This document shows positions 51,447-60,045 of a stretch of DNA of 64,000 bases, piece by piece. The stretch comes from Euzebya rosea. GTDB taxonomy: Bacteria > Actinomycetota > Nitriliruptoria > Euzebyales > Euzebyaceae. Where the stretch lies: assembly GCF_003073135.1 (NCBI RefSeq), contig NZ_PGDQ01000009.1, forward strand, positions 155,633-219,632, read 5' to 3'. The position numbers were made by a program, and so were the translations under genes. The number at the start of each line of letters is the position of its first letter. The first letter of the stretch is position 1. The notes below the pieces were generated by a model. That model had not been told where the DNA came from. It saw only the letters and a list, made by a program, of their open reading frames with translations, and did no database searches.

Positions 51447-52753
51447 CCGACCGCTCGACCGGGCGGGCAGACGTGCCCGATGGGGAGGAGCTGCTGCAGC
51501 GGGCGGCTGAGGTGGTCGCGGTGCCCCGAGCCCTGACCGGCGACGGGGTGCGCACGCTCCTCGAACGGCTGCGCGGATGGGTCCCGGGCCTGCGGACCGT
51601 GGAGGTGCCCAGCGGCCAGCAGGTGCTCGACTGGACGGTGCCGGAGGAGTGGAACCTGCGCCGGGCGGTGCTGACCGGTCCCGACGGTGCGGTCGTCGCA
51701 GACTCCGACCGCAGCATCCTCGAGGTCGTCGGCTACTCCGAACCGGTCGACACCACCATCGACCTCGTCGAGCTGCAGGGCCACCTGCACAGCCTGCCCG
51801 ACCAGCCCGACGTGGTCCCCTGGCGCAACAGCTACTACCGGCGGACATGGGGGTTCTGCCTGCCCGACCGGGTTCGGCAGGCCCTGCCGGAGGGGCGGTA
51901 CCGCGCGGTGGTCGATGCCGACCTGGGGCCGGGGCACCTCAGCTACGGCGAGCTGGTGCTGCCCGGCCGGACGGCGGAGGAGGTACTCGTCACGGCGCAC
52001 CTGTGCCACCCGGCCATGGCCAACGACAACGCGTCGGGGCTGGTCGTCGCGGCGGCTGCGGCGGCAGCCCTCTCGGATCGTCCCCTGCGGCGGACCCACC
52101 GCTTCCTGTTCGGCCCGGGCACGATCGGCGTCATCACGTGGCTGGCCACCCATCCCGACGTGGTCCGGCGCGTGGTCGGCGGCGTCGTCCTCTCCGGGGT
52201 GGCCGACCCGGGTGAGCAGGTGACCTACAAGCGGTCACGCCGGGGTGACGCGCCCATGGACACCGCGATGCGCTTGGCCCTGCGGGACAGCGGACTCGCC
52301 CATGCCCTCGTGGACTACACCCCCTGGGGCTACGACGAACGCCAGCTGAACTCCCTTGGATACGACCTCGGGGTCGGTCTGCTGCAGCGGACGCCCCACG
52401 GCACGTACCCGGAGTACCACACCTCCGCTGACGACCTGTCGTTCCTGCGTCCCACCCACCTGTCGCAGTCCCTCGACGTCCTCCTGTCGGGCCTGGAGGC
52501 CATGGACGCCGACCGGCGGGTGCGCAACCTCAAGCCCCACGGCGAACCCCAGCTCGGGCCGCGCGGGCTGTGGCCCTCGATCGGGGGGACCGCGGGCCGG
52601 CAGGCCCAGATGGCGCTGCTGTGGGTGCTCGCCATGGCCGACGGCAGCACGGGGGTGCTCGAGATCGCCGACCGGTCGGGCCTTCCGGTCATGGAGGTCG
52701 CGAGGGCTGCCGACGCCCTGTCGTCCACCGACCTGCTCGACTTCGTCGACTGA
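51443..52753 (+). CDS. DUF4910 zinc-hydrolase-like (aminopeptidase fold) protein
   Basis: The protein is 436 aa from GTG 51443. LLERLRGWVPGLRTVEVPSGQQVLDWTVPEEWNLRRAVLT is the DUF2172/PA-like insertion. VLVTAHLCHPAMANDNASGLVVAAA supplies His and Asp ligands of an M28-like zinc site. WGYDERQLNSLGYDLGVGLLQRTPHGTYPEYHTSADDL carries the later conserved His/Asp/Glu. The C-terminal 70 residues are a winged helix. The family is common in O-antigen and capsule loci; its substrate is unknown. It is translationally coupled to the methyltransferase. Confidence 0.87.
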   Translation: MTDRSTGRADVPDGEELLQRAAEVVAVPRALTGDGVRTLLERLRGWVPGLRTVEVPSGQQVLDWTVPEEWNLRRAVLTGPDGAVVADSDRSILEVVGYSEPVDTTIDLVELQGHLHSLPDQPDVVPWRNSYYRRTWGFCLPDRVRQALPEGRYRAVVDADLGPGHLSYGELVLPGRTAEEVLVTAHLCHPAMANDNASGLVVAAAAAAALSDRPLRRTHRFLFGPGTIGVITWLATHPDVVRRVVGGVVLSGVADPGEQVTYKRSRRGDAPMDTAMRLALRDSGLAHALVDYTPWGYDERQLNSLGYDLGVGLLQRTPHGTYPEYHTSADDLSFLRPTHLSQSLDVLLSGLEAMDADRRVRNLKPHGEPQLGPRGLWPSIGGTAGRQAQMALLWVLAMADGSTGVLEIADRSGLPVMEVARAADALSSTDLLDFVD

Positions 52754-52833
52754 CCCGCCGGGTCGGCACACCGGTACGGGCCCACCGCGAGCCGGGGCCC
52801 ACTGCTCGGCATCGCCCCGGCGCGTCGGCTAAC

Positions 52834-54174
52834 GTGCCGCGCGTGCTTGTCGACGGACCGGATCGCCACGGACCCAGCGATGCCGCTCGGGCCCTGCAAC
52901 GACGTGCCCACCGGGCGATCCCCGGTGGTGCCCACACCTACGCCAAGGGCGACGACCAGTTCCCCCTGAACGCCCCGCCGCTGCTGGTGCGCGGGGAGGG
53001 GGCGCGAGTGTGGGACAGCGACGGCAACGAGTACGTGGAGTACGGCGGTGGACTTCGGGCCATCGTGCTCGGCCACGGGCATCCACGGGTGGTCGACGCA
53101 GTGCAACGGGCCATCGCCGAGGGCACGAACTTCGCGCGTCCGTCGGTCCTGGAGGTCGAGGCCGCGGAGGACCTGCTCGCCTTCCTCGACCGGCCCGACT
53201 GGATGGTGAAGTTCACCAAGAACGGCAGCGACGCCAACTCCAGCGCCATCCGGCTGGCACGGGCCGCCACCGGCAGGGACCTGGTCGCCATCTGCCGCGA
53301 CCAACCGTTCTTCTCCGTCGAGGACTGGTTCATCGGCACCACGCCGATGGACGCCGGCATCCCGTCGGCGGTTCGCGACCTCACCGTCGGCTTCCCCTAT
53401 GACGACCTCGACGCACTCCGCGACCTGCTTGCCGACCGGACCGTGGCGGCGGTCGTCATGGAGGCCGCCAAGTACGACGACCCCTCCCCGGGGTGGTTCG
53501 AGGGCGTCCGCCGTCTCTGCGACGACACCGGCACCGTCTTCGTGCTCGACGAGATGATCACCGGCGTGCGCTGGCCCGGCCGCACCGCCATGGGGCACTA
53601 CGGCATCCACCCGGACCTGGCGACCTACGGCAAGGCGCTCGGCAACGGCTTCTCCGTCTCCGCGGTCACCGGTCGGCGCGAGCTCATGGAGCTCGGCGGC
53701 CTGGACCACGATCGTCCCCGGGTGTTCCTCGCCAGCTACACCCACGGGGCGGAGTCCACCGGACTCGCCGCCTGCAGGGCGGTCACGGCGGTGGGCATGG
53801 AGACCGACATCGGTGCCGGCATCGCCGCACGCGGTGAGGCGCTGAGGGCCCGGCTCAACGAGGTGTCCCGGGCCCACGGGGTGGAGGAGCACTTCTTCGC
53901 CTGGGGACCCGGCCAGGTGCTCGTCTTCGTCACCCGTGACGCCGATGGGGAACCCTCGCAGGTCCTGCGCGCGCTGGCGATGCAGGAGCTGATCGCCGGC
54001 GGCGTGCTCGGCACCTCCCTCGTGATGAGCCTCGCGCACGGCGACGCCGAGCATGCCCTGACCGTCGCCGCATGGGACCGGGCGGCTGCGGTCTACGCCC
54101 GTGCACTCGAGGACGGACCCGACGGGCTGCTGCACGGCCACCCGACCAACCAGGTCTGGCGTCGATACAACTGA
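52834..54174 (+). CDS. Class III aminotransferase/aminomutase (glutamate-1-semialdehyde aminomutase-like)
   Basis: The protein is 446 aa. HRAIPGGAHTYAKGDDQFPLNAPPLLVRGEGARVWDSDGNEYVEYGGGLRAIVLGHGHP, VKFTKNGSDANSSAIRLARAATGRD, VFVLDEMITGVRWPGRTAMGHYGIHPDLATYGKALGNGFSVSA (Schiff-base Lys about 267). It resembles HemL, but the surroundings point to a glycan-linked PLP enzyme rather than haem synthesis. DEMITG and YGKALGNG are intact, so it should bind PLP. GTG 52843 is an alternative start. Confidence 0.9.
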   Translation: MPRVLVDGPDRHGPSDAARALQRRAHRAIPGGAHTYAKGDDQFPLNAPPLLVRGEGARVWDSDGNEYVEYGGGLRAIVLGHGHPRVVDAVQRAIAEGTNFARPSVLEVEAAEDLLAFLDRPDWMVKFTKNGSDANSSAIRLARAATGRDLVAICRDQPFFSVEDWFIGTTPMDAGIPSAVRDLTVGFPYDDLDALRDLLADRTVAAVVMEAAKYDDPSPGWFEGVRRLCDDTGTVFVLDEMITGVRWPGRTAMGHYGIHPDLATYGKALGNGFSVSAVTGRRELMELGGLDHDRPRVFLASYTHGAESTGLAACRAVTAVGMETDIGAGIAARGEALRARLNEVSRAHGVEEHFFAWGPGQVLVFVTRDADGEPSQVLRALAMQELIAGGVLGTSLVMSLAHGDAEHALTVAAWDRAAAVYARALEDGPDGLLHGHPTNQVWRRYN

Positions 54175-54247
54175 CCTTCAGTGAACGGTCGAACCTGCCG
54201 ACGACCAGAATGAAACATCGATTTCCGAGGGAAGAGAACACGGCGTC

Positions 54248-55072
54248 ATGGGAAGCACCGACAGGCTCGATCCGGCCGACATCCCCGTCGTCATCCTGGC
54301 GGGTGGCTTCGGCATGCGCCTCCACGAGGAAACCGAGCGCGTGCCCAAGCCCATGGTGCAGATCGGGACCAAGCCGATCCTCTGGCACATCATGCGGCAC
54401 TACTCCACCTACGGCTTCCGGCGGTTCACGATCTGCCTCGGCTACAAGAGCTGGGCGATCAAGGAGTACTTCCTCAACTACCACTCCGAGACCGCCGACC
54501 TCCGGGTGCAGCTGGGCCGCCACAGCAGCGTGGAGTACCTGGGTGACTCGATGGTCGAGGACTGGGAGATCACCCTCGTCGAGACGGGCCTGAACTCCGG
54601 CAGCACCGGGCGCCTGCAGGGTGTGCAGCGGTACATCGACACGCCCTACTTCATGTACACCTACGGCGATGGGGTCGGCACCGTCGACCTCGACGCCGTG
54701 CACAGCCAGCACGTCGCGGCCGACCGCTTGGTCACCGTGACCGGCGTGAAGCCGATGTCGAGGTACGGGCTGTTGCTCCACGACGGCGAGCGAGTGACCG
54801 CGTTCGACGAGAAGCCGGAGATCGCCGAGGGATACGTCTCCGGGGGGTTCTTCGCGCTGTCGTCGGGGCTGTTCGACCGGCTGGACGGGCACGACCCGAC
54901 GGGGTTCATGGAGATCGACGTCCTGCCCGGCCTGGTCACCGAGGGGCAGGTCGGCATGCATCGCCACCACGGCTTCTGGCACTCGATGGACACCTACCGG
55001 GACTACGTGGCGCTCAACGACATGTGGGACGCCGGCGACCCGCCGTGGAGGACCTGGAAGGACGAGGGGTAG
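54248..55072 (+). CDS. rfbF: Glucose-1-phosphate cytidylyltransferase-like nucleotidyltransferase
   Basis: The protein is 274 aa. VVILAGGFGMRLHEETERVPKPMVQIGTKPILWHIMRHYSTYGFRRFTICLGYKSWAIKEYFLNYH is the RfbF start almost word for word. TLVETGLNSGSTGRLQGVQRYI, FMYTYGDGVGTVDLDAV, FDEKPEIAEGYVSGGFF and GFWHSMDTYRDYVALNDMWDAG follow. It would make CDP-glucose. No CDP-glucose 4,6-dehydratase gene is present in the window. The 73-nt spacer before it is unusually A+T-rich for the locus. The next gene begins directly after its stop. Confidence 0.93.
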   Translation: MGSTDRLDPADIPVVILAGGFGMRLHEETERVPKPMVQIGTKPILWHIMRHYSTYGFRRFTICLGYKSWAIKEYFLNYHSETADLRVQLGRHSSVEYLGDSMVEDWEITLVETGLNSGSTGRLQGVQRYIDTPYFMYTYGDGVGTVDLDAVHSQHVAADRLVTVTGVKPMSRYGLLLHDGERVTAFDEKPEIAEGYVSGGFFALSSGLFDRLDGHDPTGFMEIDVLPGLVTEGQVGMHRHHGFWHSMDTYRDYVALNDMWDAGDPPWRTWKDEG

Positions 55073-55615
55073 GTGGAGGTCCTCGACACCGCGCTGGAGG
55101 ACGTCAAGGTCCTCCGGCAGCAACGCCACGGTGACGAACGCGGCTGGTTCGCACGGGCGTGGTGCCAGCACGAGTACACCGACGCTGGTCTGGATCCGGT
55201 CGCCGCGCAGGTCAACTTCAGCTCCACGTCCCGGCGGGGAACCATCCGCGGACTGCACCGCCAGGTGGATCCGCACGCGGAGGCCAAGACGGTGTGGGTC
55301 GTGTCCGGCGCGATCCTCGACGTGGCGGTCGACCTCAGGGACGGGTCGCCGACCCGCACCCAGCACGTGGCGGCCGAGCTGTCGGCGGCCAACGGGCGCG
55401 GGCTGCACATCCCCAAGGGGTTCGCACACGGCTTCCAGGCGCTGACCGACGACGTGGTGATGGTCTACGTCATGAGCGAGTTCTACGCCCCCGGGACGGA
55501 GCAGGGGGTGCGCTTCGACGACCCGACCATCGGCATCGACTGGCCGCTGCCGGTGACCGTCCTCAGCGACAAGGACGCCGCCCTGCCACCCTTGGGTCCG
55601 TCCGAGACCCCCTGA
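55073..55615 (+). CDS. dTDP-4-dehydrorhamnose 3,5-epimerase-like (RmlC) cupin
   Basis: The protein is 180 aa. RHGDERGWFARAWCQHEY, VNFSSTSRRGTIRGLHRQVDPHAEAKTVWVVSGAILDVAVDLRDGSPT (general-base His in GLHRQ) and GLHIPKGFAHGFQALTDDVVMVYVMSEFY match RmlC-type epimerases acting on 4-keto-6-deoxy nucleotide sugars. There is no rmlA/B/D nearby. Its substrate is presumably the product of the adjacent cytidylyltransferase route. GTG start follows the rfbF stop with no gap. Confidence 0.9.
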   Translation: MEVLDTALEDVKVLRQQRHGDERGWFARAWCQHEYTDAGLDPVAAQVNFSSTSRRGTIRGLHRQVDPHAEAKTVWVVSGAILDVAVDLRDGSPTRTQHVAAELSAANGRGLHIPKGFAHGFQALTDDVVMVYVMSEFYAPGTEQGVRFDDPTIGIDWPLPVTVLSDKDAALPPLGPSETP

Positions 55616-55626
55616 CAGGAGCGACA

Positions 55627-56028
55627 GTGCCCACCTTCCCCCGTGCGGAGTGGATGACCGCCTACGCCGAGACCGTGGCGGCGCACCCCCGTGCCGACGC
55701 GATCTCCACGGCGTTGGCCGGACGGTTCCGCTTCGTGGTCAAGGAGGGCGGGGGACTCCAGTCCCGCCTGGTGCACGACATGGTCGTCGCCCCCGGCGGG
55801 CTGTTCGTCGCCGAACGCGGTGACGAGTCGATGCCCGCCACCCTGACCGTCACCGCCGCCTACCCCCGGTGGAAGGGGCTGATCACCGGGAAGGCCGACT
55901 TCGTGATGTCGTTCCTGATGCGCAAGGTCAAGGTCGACGGTGACCTGTCCACGGTTCGGGACCGGCTCTCCGACGCCCGTCCGCTGCTGGAATGCCTCCA
56001 CGAGGTCCCCACCGAGTTCGAGTTCTAG
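55627..56028 (+). CDS. SCP2 sterol-binding-fold protein
   Basis: The protein is 133 aa. AISTALAGRFRFVVKEGGGLQSRLVHDMVVAPGGLFVAERG, then AAYPRWKGLITGKADFVMSFLMRKVKVDGDLSTV, has the SCP2 pattern (ligand-exposing loop, GKADPxxAFMxGKxKVxGD-like end). The fold binds lipids or acts as an accessory domain; no ligand can be assigned. AGGAG lies 5 nt before GTG 55627. It is 11 nt after the epimerase gene and may be co-transcribed, though a link to sugar metabolism is not evident. Confidence 0.75.
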   Translation: MPTFPRAEWMTAYAETVAAHPRADAISTALAGRFRFVVKEGGGLQSRLVHDMVVAPGGLFVAERGDESMPATLTVTAAYPRWKGLITGKADFVMSFLMRKVKVDGDLSTVRDRLSDARPLLECLHEVPTEFEF

Positions 56029-56062
56029 GCGTTGGCACGGGTCGGTCCGTCGTGGCCGGCCC

Positions 56063-56068
56063 TATGCT
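56063..56068 (+). promoter_or_regulatory. -10 hexamer for the APS kinase gene
   Basis: TATGCT lies 7 nt before ATG 56076. Its position favours this ATG over the in-frame ATG at 56064, which lies inside the hexamer. Confidence 0.45.
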
Positions 56069-56075
56069 GCCGCCC

Positions 56076-57374
56076 ATGACTGCCCTGACCCTCAGCCGCC
56101 CGCAGCTGGCCGCATGGGAGCTGCTGGCCGGCGGGTGGCTCTCGCCGCTGGACGGGTTCGTGTCCCCCGACGAGCTCGCGGCCGGCCTGCCTCGGGTCAC
56201 CCTCGACGTGCCCGCCGACCTCGGCTCGTCGCTGGTCGGGCAGACCGTCGAGCTGCGCGAACCCGAGGGTGTCCGGTTGGGAACCATCGAGGTGGCCGGA
56301 GCGGCCCCTGCCCCATGGGTGGGGCCCGGGACGGTGCACCTGCACGGGGCCCAGTCCGTCGACCTCCCGGCCGTCCGCTACGACCACCAGGACGTGCGCG
56401 TGACCCGGGACGGTGCGCCCGACGGCGTGGACGTCGTGATCCCCGCGGCCAGGCCGCTGACCGCCGGAGAGCTCGACGACCTCGAGGGGAGCGGCTCGCT
56501 GGCGATCGTCTCGCTGGTCGGCGACGCACCGGCCGACGACACGACGATGCACTCGCTCGTCAGGGCCCACCGCCTGCACGTCGACCGGCTGCGTGCGGAC
56601 GGTGTCGTCGTGCACCACGTCGTCCTCCCGGCACCGCCGCCTGCCGACGGCGAGGTCCCGGCCGTCACCGCGCTGGCCACCAGCGTCCTGGCGGGCGAGG
56701 GCGGACGGGTCCGGTGGCCGGGGGACCCGGACGGGGACCTCGATGCCTCGGTGGCCGCGCTGCTCGACGCACGCAACCCCCCGCCGGACCGCGCCGGCCT
56801 GACCATCTTCTTCACCGGCCTGTCGGGGTCGGGGAAGTCCACGGTGGCGGGGGCGGTGATGGCGCGTCTGCATGCCGAGACCGACCGCACCGTGACCCTG
56901 CTGGACGGGGACCTGGTGCGGCAGCACCTGTCGAGCGAGCTGACGTTCTCGAGGGAGCACCGCGACCTCAACATCACCCGTATCGGGTTCGTGGCGGCGG
57001 AGATCACCAAGCACCGGGGCATCGCGGTCTGCGCGCCCATCGCCCCCTACGACGCCACGCGACGTACCGTCCGCGAGATGGTCGAGCGCCACGGTCGGTT
57101 CGTGCTCGTCCACGTCGCCACGCCGCTGGAGGTGTGCGAGGCCCGTGACCGGAAGGGCCTGTACGCCAAGGCAAGGGCCGGTGAGATCGGCTCGTTCACC
57201 GGCATCTCCGACCCCTACGAGGTTCCCGAGGACGCCGAGCTGGTGCTCGACACCACCGACATCTCCATCGCCACCGCCGCCGAACGAGTCATGGCCGCCC
57301 TGCGGGACCGCGGCCTGCTGCCGGCCGGGACATCGCCGACCGGCGGGCCCGAGGGACAGGACGCCTCGGCGTGA
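56076..57374 (+). CDS. cysC: Adenylylsulfate (APS) kinase with degenerate ATP-sulfurylase-like N-terminus
   Basis: The protein is 432 aa. The C-terminal kinase (about residues 240-420) is intact: FFTGLSGSGKSTVAGAVMARL (Walker A), VTLLDGDLVRQHLSSELTFSREHRDLNITRIGFVAAEITKHRGIAVCAPIAPYDATRR, GRFVLVHVATPLEVCEARDRKGLYAKARAG, FTGISDPYEVPEDAELVLDT. The N-terminal 230 residues begin like a sulfurylase PUA domain (LSRPQLAAWELLAGGWLSPLDGFVSPDE). They lack the catalytic QxRNPxHxxH and GRDHAG motifs. The N-domain is therefore probably structural or regulatory. The product, PAPS, feeds sulfate assimilation or sulfation. Overlaps the permease gene (GTGA). Confidence 0.9.
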   Translation: MTALTLSRPQLAAWELLAGGWLSPLDGFVSPDELAAGLPRVTLDVPADLGSSLVGQTVELREPEGVRLGTIEVAGAAPAPWVGPGTVHLHGAQSVDLPAVRYDHQDVRVTRDGAPDGVDVVIPAARPLTAGELDDLEGSGSLAIVSLVGDAPADDTTMHSLVRAHRLHVDRLRADGVVVHHVVLPAPPPADGEVPAVTALATSVLAGEGGRVRWPGDPDGDLDASVAALLDARNPPPDRAGLTIFFTGLSGSGKSTVAGAVMARLHAETDRTVTLLDGDLVRQHLSSELTFSREHRDLNITRIGFVAAEITKHRGIAVCAPIAPYDATRRTVREMVERHGRFVLVHVATPLEVCEARDRKGLYAKARAGEIGSFTGISDPYEVPEDAELVLDTTDISIATAAERVMAALRDRGLLPAGTSPTGGPEGQDASA

Positions 57375-59152
57375 CCGTCGACGGCTGGATCACCGCCGCG
57401 GTCGTCGTCGGCGTGCTGGTCGCGCTGGCCCGCGAGCTGGCACCGCCACCCTTCGTGATCCTCGGGGCGGTGGTGGGGTTGCTCCTGCTGGACGTCATCA
57501 CCACCGAGCAGGCGCTGGCCGGGTTCGCCAACCCCGCGCCGTTCACCGTGGCAGCCCTCTACGTGGTGGCCCGGGCCGTGCAGCGCACCGGCGGTGTCAC
57601 CGCCGCGGTCGACATGCTGCTGGCCGGCGCACACGACGGCGAGCGACCACCCTCGGCCCGTGGGGTCCTGGTCCGCATGCTGCCGCCGGTCATGGCGACA
57701 TCGGCGCTGCTGAACAACACGCCGATCGTGGCCGTCCTGGCGCCGAACCTCGCCACGTGGGCCGAGGAACGAGGGCTGTCGTCGTCCAAGCTGCTCATCC
57801 CCCTCAGCTACGCGGCGATCCTCGGGGGTGTCCTGACCGCCGTCGGCACCTCGACGACCCTCGTCGTCTCGGGCCTGATGGAGCAGTCCGGGCTGGCGCC
57901 GCTCGGCCTGCTCGAACCCCTCCGGTTCGGCCTTCCCGTCGCCGTCGTCGGAGGAACGGTGATCGCGCTGGCTGCCCCGCGGCTGCTTCCCACCCGAACC
58001 GCCGCACACGAATCCTTCCGCGTCGGGGCCAAGGCGTTCACGCTGTCGGTGCAGGTCGTCGCCGACGGGCCGGTCGACGGCGTCACGATCGCCGACGCCG
58101 GCCTGCGTGCACTGCGCGGGGTGTACTGCGTGCAGGTCCGTCGCGGCGAGCAGGTCATGGCGCCCGTCGCCCCGGACATCCAGCTGCTCGGCGGGGACGA
58201 GCTGACCTTCGTCGGCAACGTGCACCGGGTGGTCGACCTGCAGCACCGACGAGGCCTCTCCTCCTCCGAGGCCCACCACGCCAGCGCCATCGGGGGCACG
58301 GCGCAGATGTTCTACGAGGCCGTCATCGGCCCGTCCTCGCCGCTGGTCGGGCAGACCCTCAAGCAGGTTGGCTTCCGGGCCCGCTACGGCGCCGCGGTCG
58401 TGGCGATCCACCGCGCCGGCGCCCCCGTCGGCGACAAGCTGGGCGAGGTGACCCTCCGGACCGGCGACACGTTGCTGTGCCTCGCGGGTGCCGGGTTCGC
58501 GGCTCGGGCGCAGGACAGCGGCACCTTCGCGCTGGTCGCGGCGATCGGGGCCGAGGCGCCGCTGGACAAGCGACGTACCCGCCTGGCGCTGCTGGTGCTT
58601 GCCGGGATGCTGGTGCTGGCCGGTTCGGGGCTCCTGACGATCCTCGAGGCGTCGCTGACCGCCGCCCTCGCGCTGGTGGCCTCCAGGGTGATGTCGCCGG
58701 CACAGGCCCGGCAGGCCATCGATGTGCCCGTCATCGTCGTCATCGCCGCCGCGTTCGGGCTGGGCGCTGCGGTGGAGTCCAGCGGGCTGGCCGACGCCAT
58801 CGCCGGCCTCGTCCAGCAGGTGGCGGGTCCCTTCGGCGCCGCCGGCTTGGTCGTGGGGCTGATCCTCCTCGTGGTCGTGCTGACCGAGCTGATCACCAAC
58901 AACGCCGCCGCCGTGCTGGCCTTCCCCGTCGCCGTGGCCACCGCCGAGCGGGCCGACCTGGCCGCACGCCCACTCCTCCTCGCCGTGGCGGTCGCCGCGT
59001 CCCTGTCCTTCGTGACCCCGCTCGGCTACCAGACCAACCTGATGGTCTACGGGCTGGGCGGCTACCGGTTCGGGGACTTCGCCAGGCTCGGCCTGCCGGT
59101 CGCGGTCCTCAGCGTCGTCGCCCTCTCGGTGAGCGTGTTGCTGCAGGCCTGA
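57371..59152 (+). CDS. SLC13/DASS-type permease with two RCK_C domains (possible sulfate transporter)
   Basis: The protein is 593 aa. Membrane segments occupy about residues 1-215 and 400-593. Between them lie two TrkA-C (RCK_C) domains, residues about 225-300 (FTLSVQVVADGPVDGVTIADAGLRAL) and 315-395 (FYEAVIGPSSPLVGQTLKQVGFRARYGAAVVAIHRAG). ATSALLNNTPIVAVLAP and ELITNNAAAVLAFPVAVA are the paired substrate/Na+ motifs, and FVTPLGYQTNLMVYGLGGYRFGDFARLG is the C-terminal signature. Translation coupled to the APS kinase makes sulfate the most likely substrate. Confidence 0.9.
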   Translation: MTVDGWITAAVVVGVLVALARELAPPPFVILGAVVGLLLLDVITTEQALAGFANPAPFTVAALYVVARAVQRTGGVTAAVDMLLAGAHDGERPPSARGVLVRMLPPVMATSALLNNTPIVAVLAPNLATWAEERGLSSSKLLIPLSYAAILGGVLTAVGTSTTLVVSGLMEQSGLAPLGLLEPLRFGLPVAVVGGTVIALAAPRLLPTRTAAHESFRVGAKAFTLSVQVVADGPVDGVTIADAGLRALRGVYCVQVRRGEQVMAPVAPDIQLLGGDELTFVGNVHRVVDLQHRRGLSSSEAHHASAIGGTAQMFYEAVIGPSSPLVGQTLKQVGFRARYGAAVVAIHRAGAPVGDKLGEVTLRTGDTLLCLAGAGFAARAQDSGTFALVAAIGAEAPLDKRRTRLALLVLAGMLVLAGSGLLTILEASLTAALALVASRVMSPAQARQAIDVPVIVVIAAAFGLGAAVESSGLADAIAGLVQQVAGPFGAAGLVVGLILLVVVLTELITNNAAAVLAFPVAVATAERADLAARPLLLAVAVAASLSFVTPLGYQTNLMVYGLGGYRFGDFARLGLPVAVLSVVALSVSVLLQA

Positions 59153-59167
59153 GCGATGCCCGGCGGC

Positions 59168-59866
59168 TCACCGACGCAGGTGCAGCCAGCCGAAGCCGAG
59201 CCGACCCCGATACCCCGTCGCGTAGGCATCCCACCGTTGGTCGGCGAAGGCGGCTGCCCCGGGCAGGCGCGATCGCCTGACCCCGTCCCCCCATGCCCGT
59301 TCGAACGCGTCCCATTCCCAGGGATCGCTGGCCTCCGCGCCGATGACCGACCACCCGGCAGCCCGCGTGCGCTCGACGAGCCCGCCGAGTCCCTCCGGCA
59401 GCCGGCCGAAGGCCTCCGCCCACGCGAGGGGTTGGCTGCCGTGCCAGAAGCCCTCACCGAGCAGCATCGTGTCGGCGTCGACGTCGTGGAGGAGACGGTC
59501 GAGTCCGCCGACGGCATGGCTCGACCCGACGCACAGGACGGCATCGGCCTGCAGGGACGACTGCCCGGCGTCGGCGACGTCGTGGGTGACGCGGTCGTGC
59601 ACCCCGAGGGTCCGGGCTGCGCGACGGGCGCGTCCGATGGCCTCGGCATCGACGTCGATCCCGTGCCCTCGAGTCGTCGGCGCGGCGAGCAGCACGTCGT
59701 GCAGCAGCGAGGCGGAACCGCAGCCGAGGTCCAGCACCGTGGCCGGTCGGTCGGACGCGACGACCCCGGCCAGACGGGTTGCACGGAACCGCGAGAGCGG
59801 GGCGTTGTAGCGCAAGGACCCCCCTCCCCGCCGTCTGAACTGCTGGTTTCGGGATGTATCGGACAT
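59168..59866 (-). CDS. SAM-dependent methyltransferase, substrate unknown
   Basis: The protein is 232 aa from ATG 59866. An Arg-rich N-terminus (QQFRRRGGGSLRYNAPLSRFRATRLAG) leads into VLDLGCGSASLLHDVLLA (motif I), GHGIDVDAEAIGRARRAA (motif II), ADAVLCVGSSHAVGGLDRLL and DADTMLLGEGFW. EGFWHG..P is seen in small-molecule methyltransferases. An ATG at 59941 would add 25 residues; neither start has a convincing ribosome site. It is convergent with the permease gene (15-nt gap). Confidence 0.82.
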   Translation of the reverse strand: MSDTSRNQQFRRRGGGSLRYNAPLSRFRATRLAGVVASDRPATVLDLGCGSASLLHDVLLAAPTTRGHGIDVDAEAIGRARRAARTLGVHDRVTHDVADAGQSSLQADAVLCVGSSHAVGGLDRLLHDVDADTMLLGEGFWHGSQPLAWAEAFGRLPEGLGGLVERTRAAGWSVIGAEASDPWEWDAFERAWGDGVRRSRLPGAAAFADQRWDAYATGYRGRLGFGWLHLRR

Positions 59867-59929
59867 GGCCGTTCGGTCACGCTCCTCGGGTTCGGCGCTG
59901 CGTGAGGCATAGTGAATCGCCTCCGAGAG

Positions 59930-59959
59930 TTGACGACGCATGTATCAGACGCCTACCGT
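59930..59959 (+). promoter_or_regulatory. Sigma-70-type promoter of the cysteine-rich repeat protein gene
   Basis: TTGACG (59930-59935), 18 nt, TACCGT (59954-59959). The resulting leader would be about 80 nt. ATG 60046 has GGAG 10 nt upstream. Confidence 0.55.
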
Positions 59960-60045
59960 CCCGTTCTGACCAGCATGCGTGTCGCGTTGCAGTGGTGCCC
60001 GTTGGGCGCCAGGGGTGGGGCGACCACAGACGGAGATGATCACAG

